5,312 bases of DNA from Firmicutes bacterium UBA3910. GTDB lineage: Bacteria; Bacillota; Limnochordia; Darwinibacteriales; Darwinibacteriaceae. The position numbers and the translations under genes were made by a program. Location: NCBI GenBank assembly GCA_002391465.1, contig DGFC01000154.1, positions 1 to 5,312 of the forward strand, given 5' to 3'. The notes under the pieces are model-generated. The model was given only the letters and a program-made list of their open reading frames with translations, was not told where the DNA came from and ran no database searches. Shown here piece after piece: positions 1 to 4,585 of the stretch (the stretch's first letter is position 1; each line of letters begins with the position of its first letter).

Positions 1-1371
1 GAGTTTGTCACAATCAAGGGTACCGGACGCGATTTGGCCGATCTGCGCTATCGCATCCAGGTTTCTCCTCTGGATTGTACAGGTTGCGGCAACTGTGCCC
101 AGGTCTGCCCATCGAAGGAAAAATCCTTGGTCATGGAGCCCCTGGCCGACCACGCTCTTGTACAGGACAAAAACTGGAACTTTGCACTGGGTCTGCCCAA
201 CAGGGCTGAACACGTTGCCCCGACCAATGTCAAGGGCAGCCAGTTCAGACAGCCGCTCTTTGAGTTCTCCGGCGCCTGTGCAGGCTGCGGCGAGACTGCA
301 TACATCAAGCTGGCCACACAGCTCTTTGGTGACCGCATGATGATTGCCAACGCCACCGGATGCTCTTCCATTTACGGCGGAAGTGCGCCAACCTGTCCTT
401 ACACCTTCAATGAGGACGGACATGGACCAAGCTGGGCCAACTCCCTCTTTGAGGACAATGCTGAGTTCGGCTTCGGCATGAACCTGGCCCAGGAGGCACG
501 CAGAAACCAGCTGGCCGAGATGATGCTCGGACTGCTTGACCAAGACATCCCGGCAGAGCTTAAAGAAGCCCTCAAGTCCTGGATGGACAATATCAACGAT
601 GCCGAAGCAACCAGGACTGCCGCTGCTCGGATCAGGGAACTCCTCCCTGCAGCCATCGAGCAGACCTCAGGCGACCTGCAGGATGTACTCAAAGCGATTT
701 TGGACAATGCAGACATCCTGGTGAAAAAGTCGATCTGGATTATCGGCGGAGACGGCTGGGCCTATGACATCGGCTACGGCGGTTTGGACCACGTCCTCGC
801 TTCCGGTGCAGACGTAAACATTCTGGTCCTAGACACAGAGGTTTACTCCAACACAGGCGGCCAGGCTTCCAAGTCCACACCTACCGGTGCAGTAGCCAAA
901 TTCGCCACTGCCGGTAAGAAGACCCGGAAGAAAGATCTGGGTATGATGGCCATGTCCTACGGTTATGTTTACGTAGCATCCGTCGCAATGGGCGCCAACT
1001 ACAACCAGGTGCTCAGGGCAATGCGGGAAGCTGAGAGCTATGATGGCCCATCGCTCATCATCGCTTACTCACCCTGTATTGAGCACGGTATTGACATGAG
1101 CATGAGTGCTGCAGAAAGTAAGAAGGCTGTGGAGTGCGGCTACTGGAACCTGTATCGCTTCGACCCCAGGTTGGAAGCAGAGGGCAAGAACCCCTTCATC
1201 CTGGACTCCAAGGAGCCCGATTACGAGCAGTTCCGCAACCATCTCACCAGCCAGGGACGCTACGCCCGCTTGGCCCGTCAGTTCCCCGAACTGGCCGACG
1301 ATCTCTACGCACAGGCAGAAGCGGACGTACGCCGCCGCTACGAAACTTACAAGCGGTTGGCAAGCTCCTAA
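1..1371 (+). CDS. nifJ: Pyruvate:ferredoxin (flavodoxin) oxidoreductase, C-terminal part (5' end outside window)
   Basis: This cytoplasmic enzyme oxidatively decarboxylates pyruvate with CoA to acetyl-CoA and CO2, passing electrons to ferredoxin. The reading frame is open from base 1 and ends at TAA 1369-1371, leaving 456 residues; single-chain family members are about 1,170-1,230, so over half lies upstream. Numbering from the first codon in the window, C26, C29, C32 and C36 form a ferredoxin-type CxxCxxCxxxCP 4Fe-4S site. The TPP domain follows: C93 and C96 (CAGCGE), C121 (ATGC) and C359 (SPCIEHG) match the four ligands of the TPP-proximal cluster. G250-D251-G252 through N284 (YSNTGG) is the TPP/Mg motif. 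The pyruvate-binding, CoA-related and first ferredoxin parts are not visible. A TTG at 34 is an internal codon, because the protein match continues upstream of it. The chain stops shortly after the TPP domain, without the long tail of the Desulfovibrio africanus enzyme. The gene is convergent with the hydrolase gene and separated from it by a terminator. Family assignment is very secure; the symbol could equally be por. Confidence 0.97.
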   Translation, partial: EFVTIKGTGRDLADLRYRIQVSPLDCTGCGNCAQVCPSKEKSLVMEPLADHALVQDKNWNFALGLPNRAEHVAPTNVKGSQFRQPLFEFSGACAGCGETAYIKLATQLFGDRMMIANATGCSSIYGGSAPTCPYTFNEDGHGPSWANSLFEDNAEFGFGMNLAQEARRNQLAEMMLGLLDQDIPAELKEALKSWMDNINDAEATRTAAARIRELLPAAIEQTSGDLQDVLKAILDNADILVKKSIWIIGGDGWAYDIGYGGLDHVLASGADVNILVLDTEVYSNTGGQASKSTPTGAVAKFATAGKKTRKKDLGMMAMSYGYVYVASVAMGANYNQVLRAMREAESYDGPSLIIAYSPCIEHGIDMSMSAAESKKAVECGYWNLYRFDPRLEAEGKNPFILDSKEPDYEQFRNHLTSQGRYARLARQFPELADDLYAQAEADVRRRYETYKRLASS

Positions 1372-1391
1372 GCTTCATACAGCTTAATACA

Positions 1392-1425
1392 ACAGCCCCG
1401 GAACAATTGTCCGGGGCTGTTTTTT
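1392..1425 (+). terminator. Rho-independent terminator of the PFOR gene
   Basis: A perfect 10-bp, GC-rich stem (1392-1401 with 1411-1420) encloses a 9-nt loop and is followed directly by five T's on the plus strand. It begins about 20 nt after the PFOR stop. The T-run overlaps the stop codon of the minus-strand hydrolase gene. Read on the minus strand the same hairpin lacks a following T-tract, so it should terminate PFOR strongly and the hydrolase gene only weakly. The loop contains the small palindrome ACAATTGT. Confidence 0.93.
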
Positions 1426-1849
1426 AGGCAAAGACATGATTGCCAAGCCTCAGTTTGACCTGCCTGGTCCAAACCCAGCTCTTAGGTGAAACCTTCGCTG
1501 GGTTCCAGAAAAACAAGGCCCCATCGGTAGGATCCTGCCCTTCCAAAGCCTCCTGCACCGCTTGGTAAGCCAGGTTGTTGGGGGCGTTGTAAATTGCCTT
1601 GTTGTCCACCGGTTCAAACTGTCTGGGCTGGAAGATCACTTCCCGCACTGTGGAGGGGAAATCAGGATGCTTCACCCGATTGAGCACAACAGCAGCTACC
1701 GCCACCTGACCCCAAAAAGGTTCACCCCTAGCCTCAGCATAAACTAGTTGGGCCAGGAGCTGCCAATCTTCCAGATCAAAGTGGGCGCATTCTGCCGGTA
1801 TGAAAAATCCACCCTCCTGTGAAGGTAAAATACGGCTCTGCTCGGTCAT
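1424..1849 (-). CDS. cwlJ: CwlJ/SleB-family cell-wall hydrolase (probable spore cortex-lytic enzyme)
   Basis: Enzymes of the Hydrolase_2 (SleB/CwlJ) family cleave spore cortex peptidoglycan during germination, usually requiring muramic-delta-lactam. The 141 residues are almost entirely the catalytic domain. It opens at about residue 28 with LLAQLVYAEARGE, where E39 is the expected catalytic acid. VAAVVLNRV follows at 50-58, then HPDFPSTV, the FFWNPAK block at 113-119, and the C-terminal GNHVF. There is no signal peptide and no N-terminal peptidoglycan-binding domain, which resembles CwlJ (about 142 residues) rather than secreted SleB (about 300). CwlJ reaches the spore coat from the mother cell without a signal peptide. 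The ATG at 1849 has AAGGAGG (1856-1862 on the minus strand) 6 nt upstream, which fixes the start. The usual partner gene gerQ is not adjacent on the visible side. It is convergent with PFOR and divergent from deoD. The family is secure; the CwlJ label rests on length and the missing signal peptide, and a YkvT-like vegetative role is possible. Confidence 0.9.
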   Translation of the reverse strand: MTEQSRILPSQEGGFFIPAECAHFDLEDWQLLAQLVYAEARGEPFWGQVAVAAVVLNRVKHPDFPSTVREVIFQPRQFEPVDNKAIYNAPNNLAYQAVQEALEGQDPTDGALFFWNPAKVSPKSWVWTRQVKLRLGNHVFA

Positions 1850-1874
1850 AATCAGCCTCCTTCCTGCGTCTGTT

Positions 1875-1880
1875 TATAAT
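1875..1880 (+). promoter_or_regulatory. Candidate -10 box for deoD
   Basis: A perfect TATAAT lies 94 nt upstream of the deoD ATG. No good TTGACA-like box is present at 16-18 nt spacing, and the TG at 1871-1872 is one base too far away for a standard extended -10. If used, it would give a leader of roughly 85-90 nt containing the hairpin at 1900-1925. The box overlaps the sporulation-like -10 of the opposite strand, so the two promoters could compete. Confidence 0.35.
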
Positions 1881-1903
1881 ATGCAAAATGTGGACGAATG
1901 CCC
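1876..1903 (-). promoter_or_regulatory. Possible mother-cell (sigma-E type) promoter for the CwlJ-like gene
   Basis: On the minus strand, CATATTAT (1876-1883) resembles the sigma-E -10 box CATACAAT at six of eight positions. It is preceded after 13 nt by GGGCATT (1897-1903), a partial -35 match. The box lies about 26 nt before the ATG, leaving a short leader that contains the ribosome-binding site. B. subtilis cwlJ is known to be sigma-E dependent, which makes the position attractive. This is inference from weak matches. Confidence 0.25.
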
Positions 1904-1925
1904 GCCCTGAAAAGAGGGAACGGGC
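1900..1925 (+). other. Hairpin in the deoD leader
   Basis: GCCCG (1900-1904) pairs with CGGGC (1921-1925), and CCCT (1905-1908) with AGGG (1915-1918). This gives a 9-bp stem with a 2-nt bulge (1919-1920) and a GAAAAG loop. No T-run follows, so it is not an intrinsic terminator. It could stabilise the deoD transcript or be a protein-binding site, but nothing in the sequence decides between these. Confidence 0.4.
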
Positions 1926-1960
1926 TGCCCTTGTCAAAGTAGCTATAGGAGAAAAAAGCA

Positions 1961-1968
1961 AAGGAGGT
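1961..1968 (+). promoter_or_regulatory. deoD: Ribosome-binding site that fixes the deoD start
   Basis: A full AAGGAGGT sits 6-7 nt before ATG 1975. An in-frame ATG at 1888 would add 29 residues but has no such site and falls in the presumed untranslated leader, so 1975 is preferred. Confidence 0.92.
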
Positions 1969-1974
1969 CCTTCT

Positions 1975-2682
1975 ATGTCAACACCTCATAACGCGGCAAA
2001 GCCAGGTGATATCGCCAAAACGGTACTGATGCCCGGAGATCCCCTTAGGGCGAAATTTGTGGCCGAAACTTACCTGGAGAATGTAAAGTGCTATAATGAA
2101 GTGCGGGGCATGTACGGCTATACTGGAACTTACAAAGGTAAACCGGTCTCAGTGCAGGGCCACGGCATGGGTATGCCTTCCATTGGAATTTATACCTACG
2201 AACTGTATAACACCTATGATGTGGACAACATCATCCGCATCGGTTCAGCCGGTGCTATTCGCCAAGACGTAAAAATCATGGACCTAGTCTTCGGCATGGG
2301 CGCCTGTACCGATTCAAACTACGCCCACCAATACGGGTTGCCGGGTACCTACGCACCCATTGCCAGCTACCACCTGCTGGCCAAGGCGGTGGAAATTGCC
2401 GAGGCTCGGGGCGAAAAGTATTTTGTGGGTAACGTCCTCTCTTCCGACCTGTTTTACAACGAAGTGGGCCCGCCCACTGCTTGGGAGAAAATGGGCGTCT
2501 TGGCAGTGGAAATGGAAGCGGCCGCTTTGTACATGAACGCGGCCAGAGCGGGGAAAAACGCCCTCTGCATCCTAACCATTTCCGACGAGGTTTACAGCGG
2601 CCGTGAGCTTCCGGCCAAGGACAGGCAGGTCAGCCTAACCACCATGATGGAGGTGGCGTTGGAGCTGGCTGTAAGCCTGTAA
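1975..2682 (+). CDS. deoD: Purine-nucleoside phosphorylase, DeoD type
   Basis: DeoD cleaves purine ribo- and deoxyribonucleosides with phosphate to free base and (deoxy)ribose-1-phosphate, for cytoplasmic purine salvage. The 235 residues match the usual 233-239 of the hexameric bacterial class. Visible landmarks are MSTPH with H5 (contributed to the neighbouring subunit's site), the phosphate-binding GDPLRAK (R25), the family signature [18 protein letters not shown] at about 62-79, and R88-I-G-S91 for phosphate. VEMEAA at 178-183 contacts the nucleoside, and TISD with D204 plus R217 form the catalytic Asp/Arg pair. The residue after D204 is Glu, where many homologues have His or Ser. The substrate loop before it (GPPTAWEKM) differs from the E. 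coli form. It is a stand-alone transcription unit: no deoB, deoC or pupG neighbour is seen, and its own terminator follows. Assignment is secure; preference among adenosine, inosine and guanosine cannot be read from the sequence. Confidence 0.97.
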   Translation: MSTPHNAAKPGDIAKTVLMPGDPLRAKFVAETYLENVKCYNEVRGMYGYTGTYKGKPVSVQGHGMGMPSIGIYTYELYNTYDVDNIIRIGSAGAIRQDVKIMDLVFGMGACTDSNYAHQYGLPGTYAPIASYHLLAKAVEIAEARGEKYFVGNVLSSDLFYNEVGPPTAWEKMGVLAVEMEAAALYMNAARAGKNALCILTISDEVYSGRELPAKDRQVSLTTMMEVALELAVSL

Positions 2683-2701
2683 AAGCAACTCAAAAGAATG
2701 G

Positions 2702-2731
2702 GCCCAACTTTTGGGGTTGGGCTTTCTTTTT
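2702..2731 (+). terminator. Rho-independent terminator of deoD
   Basis: GCCCAAC (2702-2708) pairs perfectly with GTTGGGC (2716-2722) around a 7-nt loop, followed by TTTCTTTTT (2723-2731). It starts 20 nt after the deoD stop and ends 21 nt before the lysA ribosome-binding site, so lysA is either separately transcribed or served by read-through. Confidence 0.88.
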
Positions 2732-2752
2732 GAAATTATTCCCAGCATTTTT

Positions 2753-2757
2753 GGAGG
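2753..2757 (+). promoter_or_regulatory. lysA: Ribosome-binding site that fixes the lysA start
   Basis: GGAGG lies 5 nt before ATG 2763. The longer reading frame beginning at an ATG at 2730 would start inside the deoD terminator T-tract and has no ribosome-binding site, so the 419-residue form is chosen. Confidence 0.85.
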
Positions 2758-2762
2758 TTTAT

Positions 2763-4022
2763 ATGAAGAAACCATTCGTCACAGCACAGAAGCTGCAGCA
2801 GATCACTGCAGAATTTCCAACACCATTTCACCTTTACGATGAAAAGGGCATTCGCGCCAACGCCCGCCGTTTACGCCAGGCCTTTGCCTGGAATCCGGGC
2901 TTTAAGGAATACTTCGCGGTGAAAGCCACTCCCAATCCAGTCATCCTTCAGATCTTACAGGAAGAAGGATGCGGTGTGGACTGCGCCACCCTAACCGAGT
3001 TAATGCTGGCCGATGCGGTTGGCTTTGCAGGCGAGGAAATTATGTTTTCGGCTAACATGACGCCCTTTGAGGACTTTTCCCTCGCCTACGAACTGGGGGC
3101 AATTATTAATCTGGACGACATCACCGATCTAGAGTATTTCTCCCGCCTCCCTGCCGTACCGAAGAAGGTATGCTTGCGGTATAACCCAGGGGGCGATTTT
3201 CGAATCAGCAACGAAATAATGGATACGCCGGCTGAAGCAAAGTACGGCCTGACCAGGCCTCAACTTACAGAGGCTGTAAGGAAGCTGTTAGAGATGGGCG
3301 TGGAGGAATTCGGCATCCATGCCTTTTTAGCCAGCAACACCCTTACGGAACAGTACTACCCTGCCCTGGCTAAGCTGCTCTTTTCAGTAGTTGCGGAGCT
3401 GGCAGAAGAGACGGGCGCAAACTTCACTTTTGTCAACCTGTCCGGGGGCATAGGTATTCCTTACCGACCGGAAGAAAAACCGGTTGATATTATGGTAGTT
3501 GGCGAGGGAGTAAGAAAGGCGTTTGAGGAAGTGCTCACGCCCGTGGGCTTGGGGCACATCGCCATCTTTGCCGAGCTCGGACGTTACATGCTTGGCCCCT
3601 ACGGTCACCTGATCGCGACTGCCATCCGGGAAAAGCGGATCCACAAAGACTACATTGGCCTGGACGCCTGTGCAGCCAATTTGATGCGGCCGGCAATGTA
3701 CGGTGCTTACCATCACATTACTGTGGCCGGTAAAGAAGAAAACCCCCATGACCATAAATACGATGTCACGGGGGGGCTGTGTGAAAACAACGACAAATTT
3801 GCGGTAGACCGCATGCTGCCAAAGATCGAGATAGGCGATATTGTGGTGATCCACGATACTGGCGCCCATGGCTTTTCCATGGGTTACAACTACAACGGCA
3901 AGCTCCGTTCCGCGGAGATCCTACTGCGGGAAGATGGTTCAGCGCAGTTAATCAGGCGCGCCGAAACGCCGCAAGACTATTTCGCCACGCTCAACCTGCC
4001 GCTCAAATCAGGTTTGGCGTAA
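2763..4022 (+). CDS. lysA: Diaminopimelate decarboxylase (LysA), divergent clostridial-type variant
   Basis: LysA converts meso-diaminopimelate to L-lysine and CO2, the last step of lysine synthesis, using PLP in the cytoplasm as a dimer. The 419 residues match the family length (about 415-430). An alanine-racemase-type (fold III) barrel comes first: K54 in FAVKATPN is the Schiff-base lysine, GVDCATLTEL at 71-80 is the next barrel motif, SGGIGIPY at 227-234 is the PLP-phosphate glycine loop, and ELGR at 271-274 replaces the usual EPGR. A C-terminal beta domain follows, with DACAANLMRPAMYGAYHH at 301-318, C340-E341-N-N-D344 (normally CESGD) supplying the partner-subunit site, and a tyrosine-rich GYNYNGKLRSAE at 374-385. 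The usual HxHxGS motif is HAFLAS here (186-191), so the histidine that stacks on PLP is Phe188. I recall a widespread clostridial and Bacteroides group annotated as LysA with similar motifs. Ornithine/arginine-type activity is less likely because CE is kept rather than CD. The 3' end overlaps msrA by 15 bp. No lysine riboswitch fits in the short upstream gap. Confidence 0.88.
   Translation: MKKPFVTAQKLQQITAEFPTPFHLYDEKGIRANARRLRQAFAWNPGFKEYFAVKATPNPVILQILQEEGCGVDCATLTELMLADAVGFAGEEIMFSANMTPFEDFSLAYELGAIINLDDITDLEYFSRLPAVPKKVCLRYNPGGDFRISNEIMDTPAEAKYGLTRPQLTEAVRKLLEMGVEEFGIHAFLASNTLTEQYYPALAKLLFSVVAELAEETGANFTFVNLSGGIGIPYRPEEKPVDIMVVGEGVRKAFEEVLTPVGLGHIAIFAELGRYMLGPYGHLIATAIREKRIHKDYIGLDACAANLMRPAMYGAYHHITVAGKEENPHDHKYDVTGGLCENNDKFAVDRMLPKIEIGDIVVIHDTGAHGFSMGYNYNGKLRSAEILLREDGSAQLIRRAETPQDYFATLNLPLKSGLA
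3983..4019. other. Hairpin spanning both stop codons of the lysA/msrA convergent pair
   Basis: AACCTG (3993-3998) pairs with CAGGTT (4009-4014) around a 10-nt loop. The stem is extended by CGCCA (3983-3987) with TGGCG (4015-4019), after a one-sided 5-nt bulge (3988-3992). The element covers the msrA stop and reaches to the base before the lysA stop. Neither strand has a T-run directly after it, so it is not a standard terminator; it may act as a weak bidirectional 3' end or protect mRNA ends. The pairing is visible, the role is inferred. Confidence 0.35.
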
Positions 4023-4541
4023 TCTATCCTTAAACTTGGCCCGGAACTTAGCTACCTTGGGAGCAATAACCATCTGGCAGTAACCCTGCTCCGGATTACG
4101 GGCGAAGTAATTCTTATGGTATTCCTCCGCAGGATAGAACTGGGCCAGCTCCGTTATCTCTGTGACAATTGGGTCTGGCCACAGTTCGGCCATTTCCCCT
4201 TTAACTTCTTCCGCAATCTGTTTCTGTTCGGGGTTAGCATAGAAAATAACCGAACGGTATTGGGTGCCTATATCATTTCCCTGTCTGTTCAGAGTTGTGG
4301 GATCATGGGTTGCAAAGAAGATCTCCAAAAGTTCGCGGTAGCTGATTACAGCGGGATCGTAACTGATCTCCACCACTTCCGCATGCCCCGTATCATCGCG
4401 GCAGACCTGCTGATAGGTGGGATTGGGCACATGGCCACCGCTGTAACCGGGAGTGACGCGCCCCACTCCCTCTAGAGCGCCGAAAATAGCCTCTAAACAC
4501 CAGAAGCAACCGCCGCCAAGTACTGCAGTTTCCCGTTTCAT
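4008..4541 (-). CDS. msrA: Peptide-methionine (S)-S-oxide reductase MsrA
   Basis: MsrA reduces the S-epimer of methionine sulfoxide in proteins and free methionine, usually with thioredoxin as electron donor, and repairs oxidative damage in the cytoplasm. The 177 residues form a single complete domain with no MsrB fusion. GGGCFWC at 9-15 carries the catalytic C12. E55 (TGHAE), D90 (GNDIGTQYRS) and Y95 are the conserved active-site residues, and FYPAEEYHKNY at 135-145 is the next family block. C155 in EQGYCQ is the likely resolving cysteine, with C15 and C47 also available. The ATG at 4541 has AAAGGGAGA (4547-4555, minus strand) about 6 nt upstream. The gene ends with TGA inside the lysA 3' end. 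Its start is only 44 bp from the divergent methyltransferase start, so its promoter must lie in or next to that gene's 5' end; no clear promoter boxes were seen there. No msrB is visible nearby. Having MsrA in an anaerobe fits oxygen-exposure repair. Confidence 0.97.
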   Translation of the reverse strand: MKRETAVLGGGCFWCLEAIFGALEGVGRVTPGYSGGHVPNPTYQQVCRDDTGHAEVVEISYDPAVISYRELLEIFFATHDPTTLNRQGNDIGTQYRSVIFYANPEQKQIAEEVKGEMAELWPDPIVTEITELAQFYPAEEYHKNYFARNPEQGYCQMVIAPKVAKFRAKFKDRLRQT

Positions 4542-4566
4542 ATCTATCTCCCTTTCAAACTATGAT
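4537..4566 (+). promoter_or_regulatory. Candidate sigma-A promoter for the methyltransferase gene
   Basis: TTCATA (4537-4542, four of six matches to TTGACA) and TATGAT (4561-4566, five of six to TATAAT) are separated by 18 nt. The -35 box overlaps the msrA start codon on the other strand. Transcription would begin near 4573, downstream of the ATG codons at 4562 and 4565, which supports the TTG start at 4586. The leader would be very short. Confidence 0.35.
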
Positions 4567-4574
4567 GTGCAGAG

Positions 4575-4580
4575 AAGGTG
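4575..4580 (+). promoter_or_regulatory. Ribosome-binding site selecting a TTG start
   Basis: AAGGTG (within AGAGAAGGTGAT) lies 5 nt before TTG 4586. The two in-frame ATG codons at 4562 and 4565 have only pyrimidine-rich sequence upstream on the plus strand and no Shine-Dalgarno match. Confidence 0.6.
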
Positions 4581-4585
4581 ATCAC

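Noticed and set aside
34..36. TTG as the start of a short ferredoxin/TPP-type protein
   Set aside because: The frame is open back to base 1 and the upstream residues continue the PFOR sequence, and no ribosome-binding site precedes it. It is an internal codon of a truncated gene.
1888..1974. N-terminal extension of DeoD from ATG 1888
   Set aside because: The extra 29 residues do not look like the family. The strong AAGGAGGT lies just before ATG 1975, and the protein from 1975 starts with the typical MSTPH.
1863..1974. Purine riboswitch upstream of deoD
   Set aside because: The conserved junction and loop bases of the purine aptamer are not present, and there is no terminator in the leader.
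2587..2589. Glu instead of His after the catalytic Asp of DeoD (SDE rather than SDH) as a sign of an inactive enzyme
   Set aside because: The catalytic D204 and R217 are both kept, and the following position already varies (His or Ser) in active relatives, so it is only noted in the gene entry.
2683..2762. Lysine (L-box) riboswitch upstream of lysA
   Set aside because: The 80-bp gap is filled by the deoD terminator and the ribosome-binding site, and it is much too short for the roughly 170-nt lysine aptamer.
3384..3869. 161-codon open frame on the minus strand inside lysA
   Set aside because: It is antisense to a well-conserved LysA coding region, has no recognisable motif and is explained as a codon-usage shadow.
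4116..4475. 119-codon plus-strand open frame inside msrA
   Set aside because: It lies entirely antisense to the conserved MsrA domain and shows no family motif.
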